Part shown: positions 27,600 to 36,196 of the stretch, piece after piece
Layout of the letters: each line of letters opens with the position of its first letter
Numbering within the stretch: the first letter of the stretch is position 1
Assembly (NCBI GenBank): GCA_029433415.1
Contig: JAQTIA010000004.1
Location: 1 to 54,819 of the forward strand
Length of the DNA: 54,819 nt
Origin: Acetobacteraceae bacterium ESL0709
GTDB lineage: Bacteria > Pseudomonadota > Alphaproteobacteria > Acetobacterales > Acetobacteraceae
Reading direction: 5' to 3'
The notes under the pieces: model-generated
Database searches by the model: none
What the model was told of the DNA's origin: nothing
Seen by the model: only the letters and a program-made list of their open reading frames with translations
Position numbers and translations under genes: made by a program

Positions 27600-27875
27600 T
27601 CAGCTTCCTCCAACCTTAATAATCTGATCAAAAATCATTTGGGCATAAGCATGAAGGATCGAAGCCATAAAAGATCCCGTCAGCATAAGAGTAAACATGG
27701 CCACAGCAAATTTAGGCACGAAGGATAATGTCGCTTCATTTATCTGCGTCACTGCTTGAAATAATGAAACACATAATCCCGCCAGAAGAGACGCCAAAAG
27801 CGAGGGAGCTCCCAATTTAACTGCCACAATGAGGCTCTGACGCAATATCTCCTGAATATCTACCGAATTATACAT
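27600..27875 (-). CDS. fliQ: Flagellar export protein FliQ
   Basis: A 91-residue protein with two membrane helices (about 17-40 and 55-75), the normal size and topology for FliQ. Conserved features are IQEILRQSLIVAVKLGAPSLLASLLAGLCVSLFQAVTQINEATLSFVPK. It contributes several copies to the helical export gate with FliP and FliR. fliR begins immediately after its stop, and fliE lies ~18 bp upstream. Confidence 0.95.
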   Translation of the reverse strand: MYNSVDIQEILRQSLIVAVKLGAPSLLASLLAGLCVSLFQAVTQINEATLSFVPKFAVAMFTLMLTGSFMASILHAYAQMIFDQIIKVGGS

Positions 27876-27893
27876 CCACCGGTTACCTCTAAA

Positions 27894-28262
27894 TTAAATT
27901 GACATTCTCATAACTTCTTGATATGCGTTGACAAATTTATCTCTTAATGTAGTAACAGTTTGTAAAGTCAATTTTGCTTCCTCAACTGATGCTACAACAT
28001 CAGACAGATTTCCTTTTCCAGACAAGGCTTCTGCTGTCTGTACTTCTGCTGTTTTCCCCGTATTGACAGCTCCATGTAGCGCACTATCAAGGACTTGACT
28101 AAAACTCGAAACGGCATCAGATCCATCCTTAGACGATATTGGATAACTTTTTTCATTTAGACTATCAGAAGATAGCTCTGCTTGCCTGAGTCTCTGAGCA
28201 TTATTATAAGCATGGGCTGCATCAAAACTCTGGGCTGAAAGAAAAGATGTGCTATTTGCCAT
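27894..28262 (-). CDS. fliE: Basal-body protein FliE
   Basis: FliE links the MS ring and export gate to the proximal rod. The 122-residue protein has a disordered N-terminal half. The conserved C-terminal region follows (DAVSSFSQVLDSALHGAVNTGKTAEVQTAEAL, then LTLQTVTTLRDKFVNAYQEVMRMSI). The typical C-terminal pattern YQEVMRM-hydrophobic is intact. It is the promoter-proximal gene of the minus-strand fliE-fliQ-fliR-flhB group, divergent from the small orphan at 28514. Confidence 0.92.
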   Translation of the reverse strand: MANSTSFLSAQSFDAAHAYNNAQRLRQAELSSDSLNEKSYPISSKDGSDAVSSFSQVLDSALHGAVNTGKTAEVQTAEALSGKGNLSDVVASVEEAKLTLQTVTTLRDKFVNAYQEVMRMSI

Positions 28263-28446
28263 AATTAGAGCTCCATAATATGATTTTTCTTTTCAAATTC
28301 AGAAAAACCCCATTCAAACGGGTTTTAAGTATATCCGTATCGCATGATTTATAAAAGACCCTGCCTGTCTATTAAATCTAAATCTTCTATTGCACGTTAA
28401 ACCTCAGCTACAATTTATAAATTTAGCCTTCATGATAGCAAAAACA

Positions 28447-28492
28447 CTTGGAGTGTTCCAAGGCTTAGTCTATTTTGAATAGGCCTCGGCCC
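28447..28492. promoter_or_regulatory. Stacked hairpins in the fliE/orphan intergenic leader
   Basis: Three short perfect stems lie in tandem: CTTGGA/TCCAAG (28447-28462, loop GTGT), CTATT/AATAG (28470-28482) and GGCC/GGCC, followed by a T-run just before the ribosome site of the 82-residue orphan. The last stem plus T-run could act as an attenuator for rightward transcription. Function is not proven by sequence. Confidence 0.3.
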
Positions 28493-28513
28493 ATTTTTTA
28501 TATAGGAACGAAT

Positions 28514-28762
28514 ATGATGTCTGAGATTTCCGCAACGAACCAAGTTAGCTCTATACTGCATACTGCAGTAACAGGCCAACAACCTGTAGCAAGAATAAAA
28601 AATAAGCCGGAACATGTTACTGGTAATGTAAAGCTTGTTTCCGATCTAGGAAAAAATTCCCAATCATCTGTACAGTTTGATGCGACAGGGCAAATTGTAC
28701 CTACTGCAAAAAATGTTCGAAAAAATTCGGCAACCGCGAACTTCGTCAATCTCTTAGCTTGA
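28514..28762 (+). CDS. Small orphan protein in flagellar cluster
   Basis: An 82-residue polar protein that I do not recognise. It starts ATGATG with an AGGAACGA ribosome site. Composition is rich in Asn, Ser, Thr, Val and Lys, with no signal peptide and no membrane helix. The final residues (SATANFVNLLA) could form an amphipathic helix. It is divergent from fliE, preceded by a structured leader, and upstream of the TPR gene and flgB-flgC. It could be a small regulator or an anti-sigma-like protein, but no family signature supports that. Confidence 0.4.
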   Translation: MMSEISATNQVSSILHTAVTGQQPVARIKNKPEHVTGNVKLVSDLGKNSQSSVQFDATGQIVPTAKNVRKNSATANFVNLLA

Positions 28763-28844
28763 TTTTCGTAAATCTAGTGGACTGATAAAATCTTGTTATG
28801 ACCCAATTACGATCACATTTATTTACTCTGGAGACATTACCTTA

Positions 28845-31367
28845 ATGCCGCCTGTCCATAATAAGATTTTTCCAGATTCAATTTTCAGAAAAAAAAAGCA
28901 AATCAAACAATTCCTTAAAACTCCTTTCTACTATTTTTTAACAATTTCGTGCCTTTTTCCTTCTTGTCCTACTGTACAGGCTGCTACATCGCAGACACAA
29001 GTGCAGTCTACATCTCAGACGGAAGATCTGTTACTGAACGGTCCTCCCCAGGGATGGAATGCTAACGTCATTGGTGTTGGAAAAGCGCGACAATCACTAC
29101 CTCTTCCTCCCCAACGAAAAAATCCCGACAAACTATCCCAGCAATCAAGTCAGATTACGCAAACAGAAGCTCCCCTTACCACTAATCCTTCACGTAATCG
29201 TATTTTGATCCCTATCCCTGCAGATATGGGCATAGCTGCTTATCAAAGTGGTGGAAAATTCGTTATCGTCATTGACGATGCTCATTCCATGGACACTTCC
29301 TCATTGCGAGGTGATGGAATATTTGCCAAGTTATCAGTCGCAGCCCTGCCCCAAGTAACGATCATCACAATCCCTTTACCTGACACCAGAAGACTTTTCT
29401 TATCGCAACAAAGTGAAGGATGGGTTTTAGGGGACCAGCCTCCACCAGGCGATATTTACGACAATCGCCGAGAAATTATTCCGCGCCTTACACCTGATGG
29501 ACTTTTACTACCAATGAGGAAACCTGGACGTATTTTTTTCATCAATGATCCTGCGTCTCAGAAAAAACTTCTTGTTGCAACATCTACACTTGACGATGGA
29601 GGCATATTATCATTACGACATGGTGCACAGTACGATCTCTGGCCTTCTCTAGAAGGAGTTATAGCCGCGGATTATACACCAGAACAATCATTACAGATGC
29701 GCCGTACCTACGACGGTGTTATCCTTTCTTCATCCGGTAAACCATTACCTGATATGGACAAAGCCATTTACGCTAACGACGTAGATTTAAAATGGCTTGG
29801 TTTAAGATATCTCTCTGCCCAAGATGCTGAAAATCGTTACCATGAAGCCCTTATCACAGCAGCGGATTCAAGCCCACAAAATCGTTTTCAAAAACGTTTA
29901 GAAGCAGCTCAAGCTGCTTTTAATGTCGGAGACTTTTTAACGGCTCGTTCAATTCTGACAGTCGCCCTGGATGATGATCCAGAAGAAGCATTTCGACCTG
30001 ATATACGATTTTTTATAGGTGCCAACGCACTTTTAAATAGCGACCTGAATGTAGCGAATCTTTTGGATACTCAATGGCCAGATGATGATCTCCGGGCCAC
30101 TCAGCTCTGGAAAGGCCTCTATTATACGGTCATGGGAACCAAAAACGAAGAAGCAGCACATTTATTGTCTAATGATTTTAGACGAATACTTAGTTACCCA
30201 GATCTATTACGTCCCTTGATCTTACCTATGGCCAGTGAACAGATCGCACGCTACGGAACTCTGGAAGATATGAAAGCTCTGGATCTTCTTCCAGACGCAC
30301 CGTATTCTACGCTTGCGCGTACTCTCCGGGATCTCCGTATAGGCAAGATAGAACAGGCTGAAAAAAACCTAGATATACTTGCTAACGATCCTGATATTAG
30401 TATCGCCGAAAAAGCAAATGAGGCTAAAATATCTCTTGATTTTAGGAAAGGGAAACTTAAACCAGAAGAAGCCATAGAGGAGTTTGGTTCTCTTCTTCCC
30501 GACGCACGTCTAGTTAGGCGTGAAGCATTGGTTCTTATGCTTCAAGCTGACGCTGCCATACGCGCTAAGCAATGGGAAAAAGCTCTTTCTGCGCTTGATG
30601 AGGGAAATAGCCTTTCATTCCAGAAATATAACCAACATTATATACCAATGCTCAATCATGTCCTGAAAAAAATAGTCACAGAATCGAATGATATTTCCCC
30701 CTCTGACAGAGGGGGAAGTAATATTCTATTGCATAATACTGCCATATTACACGCACATTTACCAGAATTACCTCCTGGTCCTGAAAAAGCTCAACTTCTG
30801 GTCATATACGGGAAATTGCTTACTAAGCTCGGTCTCGTAGAAGAAGCTGCTCAAGCTTATTCTACCGCTCTTCCCATGATAGAAGATGCTTCTAACAAAG
30901 CTGAAGTCACAAACCTCTTAGCAACCTCTTACATGCAAAAAGGCGATTTTAACAATGCCACCCACTTATTGACAAATCCCGATAATAACATTTTACCAAA
31001 AGAAATCATGGCCAAGAGAAATCGACTTATTGCCCAAATTGCCATTGCTTCAGGAAAACCTGAAGTCGGTCTTTACCTTCTAAATGGAGATGATGACCTA
31101 TCTGCTGCAGATATGCGCGCGAAAGTTCATGAAGATCGTAACGAATGGTCCTTAGCTGTACCAGATGTAAGGAAAATGGTTGATAGCATAATCCCTGACA
31201 AAGGTGACTTAACTCCTAAACAGCAATTATTGGCTTTACGGCTTGCTTCTGATGCATCACGCGCTAAAGATGCAGAAACACTAAACTGGCTCGTAAAGAA
31301 GATAGACAATAGGTCATTTAATCGCGATACCGACCATATTTTTAAGCTCCTCGTATCATCCCAATAA
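28845..31367 (+). CDS. Large exported TPR-repeat protein
   Basis: An 840-residue protein with a membrane-type signal (basic RKKKQIKQFLK then hydrophobic YYFLTISCLF, cleavage probably after VQA at ~46). Residues ~120-330 form a beta-rich domain. Residues ~330-830 are helical TPR-like repeats, for example FQKRLEAAQAAFNVGDFLTARSIL and LGLVEEAAQAYSTALPMI. Similar large TPR proteins occur in flagellar clusters of Rhodospirillales, but their function is not established. Its ATG follows a GGAGA site, and flgB begins ~25 bp after its stop, so co-transcription with flgB-flgC is likely. Confidence 0.7.
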   Translation: MPPVHNKIFPDSIFRKKKQIKQFLKTPFYYFLTISCLFPSCPTVQAATSQTQVQSTSQTEDLLLNGPPQGWNANVIGVGKARQSLPLPPQRKNPDKLSQQSSQITQTEAPLTTNPSRNRILIPIPADMGIAAYQSGGKFVIVIDDAHSMDTSSLRGDGIFAKLSVAALPQVTIITIPLPDTRRLFLSQQSEGWVLGDQPPPGDIYDNRREIIPRLTPDGLLLPMRKPGRIFFINDPASQKKLLVATSTLDDGGILSLRHGAQYDLWPSLEGVIAADYTPEQSLQMRRTYDGVILSSSGKPLPDMDKAIYANDVDLKWLGLRYLSAQDAENRYHEALITAADSSPQNRFQKRLEAAQAAFNVGDFLTARSILTVALDDDPEEAFRPDIRFFIGANALLNSDLNVANLLDTQWPDDDLRATQLWKGLYYTVMGTKNEEAAHLLSNDFRRILSYPDLLRPLILPMASEQIARYGTLEDMKALDLLPDAPYSTLARTLRDLRIGKIEQAEKNLDILANDPDISIAEKANEAKISLDFRKGKLKPEEAIEEFGSLLPDARLVRREALVLMLQADAAIRAKQWEKALSALDEGNSLSFQKYNQHYIPMLNHVLKKIVTESNDISPSDRGGSNILLHNTAILHAHLPELPPGPEKAQLLVIYGKLLTKLGLVEEAAQAYSTALPMIEDASNKAEVTNLLATSYMQKGDFNNATHLLTNPDNNILPKEIMAKRNRLIAQIAIASGKPEVGLYLLNGDDDLSAADMRAKVHEDRNEWSLAVPDVRKMVDSIIPDKGDLTPKQQLLALRLASDASRAKDAETLNWLVKKIDNRSFNRDTDHIFKLLVSSQ

Positions 31368-31392
31368 CGTAAAAACACATAAAGCAGCCCCC

Positions 31393-31812
31393 ATGACCAC
31401 AATAGTTGACCCTACATCACAAGATAAACACGGAACAGATCTTCTCCGTCTGGCCGAGCAGCGGATGAAATGGTTGCAACGTCGTGAATCTGTCTTGGCA
31501 GGTAACGTTGCTAACGCCAACACACCAAACTATAAATCTAAAGATATCTCCCCTTTCCAGGGAATATTAAAAACACATAATTCTGTTGCTCTAACACTTA
31601 CAAATCCAAAACATATTAGCCAAGAAGCAGATAGTGCATCGTATCATACCACGGGTACACTCGCCTCTATTAATGGTAATCAAGTTTCACTAGAAGATGA
31701 ACTTACTAAAATTGCCGACACAAACGACAAACACCGCTTCGCAATAACTGTCTATGGGCGTTATATGAGTATGTACAACATAGCTCTCGGTGGCTCTGGC
31801 TCTTCGTCCTAA
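31393..31812 (+). CDS. flgB: Proximal rod protein FlgB
   Basis: FlgB forms part of the proximal rod. The 139-residue protein shows the conserved N-terminal motif RRESVLAGNVANANTPNYKSKDISPF and a C-terminal helix (HRFAITVYGRYMSMYNIAL). Its length is normal. It lies between the large TPR gene and flgC, with ~24 bp to flgC. Confidence 0.95.
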   Translation: MTTIVDPTSQDKHGTDLLRLAEQRMKWLQRRESVLAGNVANANTPNYKSKDISPFQGILKTHNSVALTLTNPKHISQEADSASYHTTGTLASINGNQVSLEDELTKIADTNDKHRFAITVYGRYMSMYNIALGGSGSSS

Positions 31813-31835
31813 CTAAATGTAGAAGGTAATACATT

Positions 31836-32249
31836 ATGGATTTCTCCAATATAATTGGTATTTCAGCCAGCGGTATGCATTCCCAAGCGCAGAGACTACA
31901 AATTGCTTCCGAAAACTTAGCAAATGCCGAAACGACTGGCTCTGCACCAGGAAGCGATCCTTACCGTCGTAAGACGATCACTTTCAAAGAAGAATTAGAC
32001 CATACAACAGGTATTTCAGGTGTGCGCGTTAAAGAAATAGGTCATGACAAATCTGATTTTCGAATGCATTACGACCCTAATCATCCTGCAGCGAATGCAC
32101 AAGGCTATGTCAAAATGCCTAATGTAAATCCCTTAATCGAGATCATGGATTCACACGACGCGCAGCATGCCTATGAGGCCAATCTGAATACTATGCAGAT
32201 TACACGCGCAATGCTGACACGAACCATAAATCTAATGAAATCTTCATAA
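31836..32249 (+). CDS. flgC: Proximal rod protein FlgC
   Basis: A 137-residue rod subunit with the typical N terminus (GISASGMHSQAQRLQIASENLANAET) and the motif SDFRMHYDPNHPAANAQGYVKMPNVNPLIEIMD. The C-terminal helix EANLNTMQITRAMLTRTINLM is complete. It follows flgB and precedes a MotE-like gene. FlgC joins FlgB, FlgF and FlgG in building the rod. Confidence 0.96.
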   Translation: MDFSNIIGISASGMHSQAQRLQIASENLANAETTGSAPGSDPYRRKTITFKEELDHTTGISGVRVKEIGHDKSDFRMHYDPNHPAANAQGYVKMPNVNPLIEIMDSHDAQHAYEANLNTMQITRAMLTRTINLMKSS

Positions 32250-32285
32250 AATAACATAAACCCTTTTAAAGGAAATCTTCTAAAC

Positions 32286-32969
32286 GTGAATATAAATAGT
32301 CTATCTATGAGTAAAATTGTAAATATATCAATATTCCTCATGTTCGTCCTACTAGCATTAAGCCTGCATTCTCTGGCTGCACACATAGAAGATCAGTTAC
32401 AAAACCCTACCCCTACCCAAGCTTCCCAACAAAATGAAGACAAAAACATTGTTACTGAAAAAGACCTTGGTTGGAAAAGTACTATTAATCATAGAGAAAA
32501 TGGGAAAGAAGATAACTCTTCAAAAGAGGAATCAATCATCTCTAATCCATTAACAGATGCTTCAGAAAAACAAATCAAAGAAAAGCTTTCCTCCAATAAA
32601 GAAAAAATTGACATAGGTGAAAAGTATTTAGGAAATCAAAAACAAAATATTGATAAAGAAAGATCTGAAATAAACAAACAGCTTGATGATCTGGATAAAA
32701 AATCCAATGAGATCTCCGCATATCAAGACAATCAGAAAAAAGATTCCGAGCAAGAAATTATCCGATTAGCTCACATTTACGAGCAAATGCCTCCTCGTGA
32801 CGCAGCTGCTGTATTTAATGTGCTAGATATACGTGTATTAGTTCCAGTAGCTCAACATATGAACCCACGCAAAATATCTGCAGTTATAGGAGGAATGTTA
32901 CCTGATAGAGCCAACATACTAACTCAATATTTAATTGGTGCACGAAAATTACATTCTGATATACATTAG
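32286..32969 (+). CDS. MotE-like protein (MgtE N-domain), copy 1
   Basis: A 227-residue protein with an N-terminal membrane/signal segment (VNISIFLMFVLLALSLHSLAA), a long charged coiled coil (~75-155), and a C-terminal MgtE-N-like domain (~160-225, LAHIYEQMPPRDAAAVFNVL and NPRKISAVIGGM). In rhizobia, MotE is a periplasmic chaperone for a motility protein. Its paralogue is at 48010-48702, where the C-terminal domain is similar but the linker differs. The GTG start at 32286 follows AAGGA; an ATG at 32307 is possible. It is the last flagellar gene before the replication origin. Confidence 0.75.
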   Translation: MNINSLSMSKIVNISIFLMFVLLALSLHSLAAHIEDQLQNPTPTQASQQNEDKNIVTEKDLGWKSTINHRENGKEDNSSKEESIISNPLTDASEKQIKEKLSSNKEKIDIGEKYLGNQKQNIDKERSEINKQLDDLDKKSNEISAYQDNQKKDSEQEIIRLAHIYEQMPPRDAAAVFNVLDIRVLVPVAQHMNPRKISAVIGGMLPDRANILTQYLIGARKLHSDIH

Positions 32970-33027
32970 GACCTAATTAATCAATAATACATTACATTTT
33001 CCTTTATCATTATGAAAATTTCCTTCC

Positions 33028-33185
33028 AAAAAGTTTGGACTCTTTCCTCGTAAGCAGAGTTATCCCTCAAAAAGTTTGGACTCTTTCCTCGTAAGCAGAG
33101 TTATCCCTCAAAAAGTTTGGACTCTTTCCTCAAGAGGTTTGGACTCTTTCCTCGAAAACAGAGTTATCCCTTGGACTCTTTCCTC
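33028..33185 (+). repeat. Iteron array of the plasmid replication origin
   Basis: A core of TTTGGACTCTTTCCTC occurs at 33034, 33075, 33116 and 33138, with a shortened copy ending at 33185. The first two lie in perfect 41-bp repeats (33028-33068, 33069-33109) that also contain GCAGAGTTATCCCTC; a variant of this follows the fourth core. Such tandem repeats directly upstream of a rep gene are the binding sites of the initiator. The GTTATCC segments partly resemble DnaA boxes. Confidence 0.9.
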
Positions 33186-33245
33186 ACATAACTAATAAAT
33201 AAACTAATAAACTAATAGTTTTCGAGGAAAGAGTCCAAACCTCTT
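33132..33245. promoter_or_regulatory. 28-bp inverted repeat, probable repA operator
   Basis: The 28 bp at 33132-33159 are exactly repeated in reverse complement at 33218-33245, with a 58-bp spacer holding ACTAATAA-type AT-rich repeats (33190-33217). Both arms contain one iteron core. In iteron plasmids, Rep dimers bind an inverted iteron next to the rep promoter to repress it. The AT-rich spacer may be the melting region or promoter. Confidence 0.65.
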
Positions 33246-33258
33246 CTTTAGACAAAGA

Positions 33259-34236
33259 ATGAGGATAAAGTCCAAATTGACACAACCCTGCATTAATGAT
33301 TTTGTTACAATTATGAGCAAAATCCATATGTTAATAAACAACCTTGGCATCAACGAAATGCGCCGACAAGCTATGTTGGAAAACAAACTCCAACGTAATT
33401 GTGTCGAAGCTGCCTACGAAGTTCTTAATGATGAAGAACAAGCTATAGGTATTGCTCATGCAGGATTTGCCATGGCATCATTACCGCACAAAAAAATAAA
33501 CGAAGCTATATGGAGACGAGAAGGAGGACCAATCAAACTTCTAGTAGAAAGCGGGCTAGATCATAAAAACCAAGCTATAGGTATTCCCTACGGAAGCATG
33601 GCTAGACTCATTCTCCTTTATCTACAAACCCAAGCTGTCAGAACAAAATCTAGAGAAGTAGAGTTAGGAGCCAGTATGAACGCATGGTTAAAAGCTATGG
33701 GCGTTTCTGTAGGAGGGAAAACTTATCGTTCTGTGAGAGATCAAGCTAATAGAATTAGTCGCTGTAGATTAACATTCACGCAATTAAATGGAAACGCTGA
33801 ATTAATTACAAATAGCGCTTTTATAAGAGATGCTATTATACCTGTATCAACAGACAATCCACAACAAATGTCATTTTGGAGAGAAATTGTCAGATTAGAC
33901 GAAGGCTTCTACGAAAGTCTTATAGAACATCCCTTACCCCTCAGAGAAGTAGCTATCAGACAAATATCCAACAAATCAAAAGCTATAGATATTTATATAT
34001 GGTTAGCCTACCGTCTACACATCCTAAATGAACCACTAACAATCTCTTGGTTTAGTCTGAAAAACCAATTTGGACCAGAATATAAAGAAATACGATTTTT
34101 CAAAAAAGATATCATTGCGCCTCTTAAAATTGCTCTAGCCGTATATCCCGAAGCTAATATTTCACTTGATGAAAAAACGGGTATAACCCTTTATCCCTCT
34201 CCCCCACCAGTTCCAGAACGACGCATTATAAGCTAA
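33259..34236 (+). CDS. repA: Plasmid replication initiator RepA (RepA_C family)
   Basis: A 325-residue initiator resembling the RepA_C (plasmid-encoded RepA) family known from Acetobacteraceae and other alphaproteobacterial plasmids. Recognisable segments are GIPYGSMARLILLYLQTQAVRT (~113-135), VRDQANRISRCRLTF (~165-180), EHPLPLREVAIRQISNKSKAIDIYIWLAYRLH (~225-260) and the Pro-rich end PSPPPVPERR. It would bind the iterons upstream and open the origin. The first codons overlap a degenerate inverted iteron (33261-33278), and an ATG at 33313 is an alternative start. The start with an upstream AAAGA site is used here. Confidence 0.92.
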   Translation: MRIKSKLTQPCINDFVTIMSKIHMLINNLGINEMRRQAMLENKLQRNCVEAAYEVLNDEEQAIGIAHAGFAMASLPHKKINEAIWRREGGPIKLLVESGLDHKNQAIGIPYGSMARLILLYLQTQAVRTKSREVELGASMNAWLKAMGVSVGGKTYRSVRDQANRISRCRLTFTQLNGNAELITNSAFIRDAIIPVSTDNPQQMSFWREIVRLDEGFYESLIEHPLPLREVAIRQISNKSKAIDIYIWLAYRLHILNEPLTISWFSLKNQFGPEYKEIRFFKKDIIAPLKIALAVYPEANISLDEKTGITLYPSPPPVPERRIIS

Positions 34237-34711
34237 GAGCTAAATAAATAACTATCCAACATAATTGGACTTTTTCCACAAACATATAAAAAAACACAAT
34301 TAAAATTAAAAAATTAATAAAAAAATTAACCAGAAAGTATATTAAAAATAGCCAAATTTTACGGTTCTCTGCTATTAAAATTAAAATATGAGAGTATATT
34401 GGACTCTATCCACACTCTTCTTCTATCCTATAAAAGATAGTGAAAATATTATTCTATTTTTTTGAAAAAAGTCCCAGCATTATCCATAAGCAAACAAAAA
34501 TATATTTTATTTTTCTCAATGCGTTTCGTCTCTATAAAATATTCCTCAAAAAAAGCCTATAATATCATTATAAGATGTATAAAATTTTTGAATCGATACC
34601 AATTTTGCTATAAGGAAACATAGCAGACGTTATTGAATTAATTCTAATCATCGTGTTTCTTTCAAAAAAGGTGCACGGTTTTAGAAAACACCTATTTAAT
34701 GAGGAAATAGG
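34237..34711. other. AT-rich region with degenerate iterons downstream of repA
   Basis: About 475 bp without a gene. It contains two degenerate iteron cores, TTGGACTTTTTCCACA at 34265-34280 and TTGGACTCTATCCACAC at 34399-34415, and a DnaA-box-like TTATCCATA near 34480. It also has a 6-bp inverted repeat TGCTAT/ATAGCA (34606-34625). The repeats suggest that the origin may extend to both sides of repA, or that this is a second binding region for copy control. The right end should hold the response-regulator promoter. Confidence 0.5.
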
Positions 34712-35509
34712 ATGCGATTAATCTGTATCGGGGATACACAAAAAAATACTGACGGTCGACCATGTAAGACGCTTTCAACAGTTATTTTGAAAGAAGGTAT
34801 TTCTCTATGGATGTCTGGACGCGAAGGCATTTTAAGTACATTACGTGACTTTCCTTCAGATGTCATCGTCATTCAGCAAATACGACCTGAAAGTTCTCTC
34901 ATTAAAATAATAAGGAATAATAATTTTAATCTCCCTATTCTTATCATAGCACAATCTCTTACAGCACTAGAAACGTCGGAAGTTTTATCTGCAGGAGCAG
35001 ATGATTGTGTACCTCTAACTATAGAACCCATAGAACTTTCTGCTCGTCTTAACACAATTATACGACGTAATCTGCGTTCACATATAAATAGTCAGATGAT
35101 GCGTGTCGGACGACTGACGGTCAAAGAGGACACCCATGAAATCCTCCTTGATGATGAACCTGTTATGCTAACTCATGGCGAGTATGAAATTATGGCGTTA
35201 ATGATCAAAAAACGTGGAGATCTCTTAAACAAGTCTGTTATTTTAAACGCGCTCTATACGGATGAAAACCGCCCTGCCAGTAAAACGATTGACGTCATGG
35301 TATGCCGAATTCGGCAAAAATTGAAGAAGAAGGGAATTTTCGAACCTTTCAAGACGAGCTGGGGAATGGGGTACCGTCTTAACGAAGAAGCATTTTTCCC
35401 TTTAGAAGCCAAGATCAAAAATGATTTCAAAAATTTCCATTATCTTTCAAAAGAATCAAGTTTACCTGTGACTGGCGGGTTAAATATTGTTTTTCCTTCT
35501 AGAGGGTAA
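34712..35509 (+). CDS. CtrA/FtcR-type response regulator with degenerate receiver
   Basis: A 265-residue regulator with a receiver-like N domain (~1-118) and an OmpR/CtrA-type winged helix (~130-225). The latter contains LTHGEYEIMALMIKKRGDLL and TIDVMVCRIRQKLKK, close in pattern to CtrA and FtcR/Rem. The receiver lacks the normal active site: the phospho-acceptor position holds Gln55 in DVIVIQQIRP, the N-terminal acidic pair is replaced (LICIGDT), and the switch lysine is Leu102 in GADDCVPL. It therefore probably works without phosphorylation, like FtcR. It lies between repA and the fliL-fliM group and is a strong candidate for the plasmid's own flagellar activator. Ribosome site GAGGAAATAGG. 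Confidence 0.85.
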   Translation: MRLICIGDTQKNTDGRPCKTLSTVILKEGISLWMSGREGILSTLRDFPSDVIVIQQIRPESSLIKIIRNNNFNLPILIIAQSLTALETSEVLSAGADDCVPLTIEPIELSARLNTIIRRNLRSHINSQMMRVGRLTVKEDTHEILLDDEPVMLTHGEYEIMALMIKKRGDLLNKSVILNALYTDENRPASKTIDVMVCRIRQKLKKKGIFEPFKTSWGMGYRLNEEAFFPLEAKIKNDFKNFHYLSKESSLPVTGGLNIVFPSRG

Positions 35510-35644
35510 AATTACTTGTAAAATAATAGAAGTAACAGTAAAGGCTTTTTTGACAATATATGAATACGGTTATTGAGAAGCGCATCTTTAACAGGTAATA
35601 CTGTTGAACAGATGAGTAGTTAACGACCAGGGGTTTTATATAGA

Positions 35645-36178
35645 ATGAGTGACAATGCTTCCGATCCTAAAGAAAAAGAGCCGACAGAAGAGAAACCTAT
35701 GGCGGCGCAGATCCAAAAAAAGAAGCCAAATAAAAAAATGCTATTAATTATAGGGGCCGCTTTGTTGATTTTGCTAGGCGGTATTGGTTTTTTTGTTTGG
35801 AAAGAAGGTTATTTTTCTGGTGTGAATGGTAAAGCCTCCCAAGAACAGCAGGAGAAAATAAAGAATCTACTAGCTTCTCATTTTCTTTTGGGAATACCAG
35901 CAGTTACAGCTAATCTTGATAGTGGAAATGGAACAACAACATACGTAAAAATGGCCGCTAATATCGAAATACAAGGACATCAAGATTCAGCGACCCTACA
36001 AGGGGTCATCCCCCAGGTCCAAGATATTTTTCAGACTTATCTCCATGAGACTAGACCAGAAGAACTTCATGGAAGCGGCTTCTACAGACTGAAAGAAGCT
36101 TTGTTGAGACGTCTGAGAATAACACTGTCGCCTCTTAATGTCACCAATATTTATATTACTGAACTATTAACACAATAA
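35645..36178 (+). CDS. fliL: Basal-body-associated protein FliL
   Basis: FliL surrounds or supports the stator units and affects torque. The 177-residue protein has a Lys/Glu-rich cytoplasmic N terminus, one membrane helix at ~37-54 (MLLIIGAALLILLGGIGFFV) and a periplasmic domain with the typical C-terminal pattern RLKEALLRRLRITLSPLNVTNIYITELLTQ. It precedes fliM by a few bases. A TTGACA at 35550 could be a -35 element for this operon, but no good -10 partner is seen. Confidence 0.93.
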   Translation: MSDNASDPKEKEPTEEKPMAAQIQKKKPNKKMLLIIGAALLILLGGIGFFVWKEGYFSGVNGKASQEQQEKIKNLLASHFLLGIPAVTANLDSGNGTTTYVKMAANIEIQGHQDSATLQGVIPQVQDIFQTYLHETRPEELHGSGFYRLKEALLRRLRITLSPLNVTNIYITELLTQ

Positions 36179-36196
36179 GAAGAATTGGTGAGCATA

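Noticed and set aside
33028-33185. CRISPR-like direct repeats.
   Set aside because: The repeats are contiguous or irregularly spaced with no unique spacers of constant length, and they lie directly before repA, so they are iterons.
33277-33309. TTGACA followed by TACAAT inside the first codons of repA as a promoter.
   Set aside because: The spacing is 21 bp, too long for a typical promoter, and the sequence lies within the proposed coding region; kept only as a reason to consider the later ATG at 33313.
34606-34625. 6-bp inverted repeat TGCTAT/ATAGCA as an operator of the response regulator.
   Set aside because: Repeats of this size are expected by chance in AT-rich DNA, and no second copy was found near other flagellar operons.
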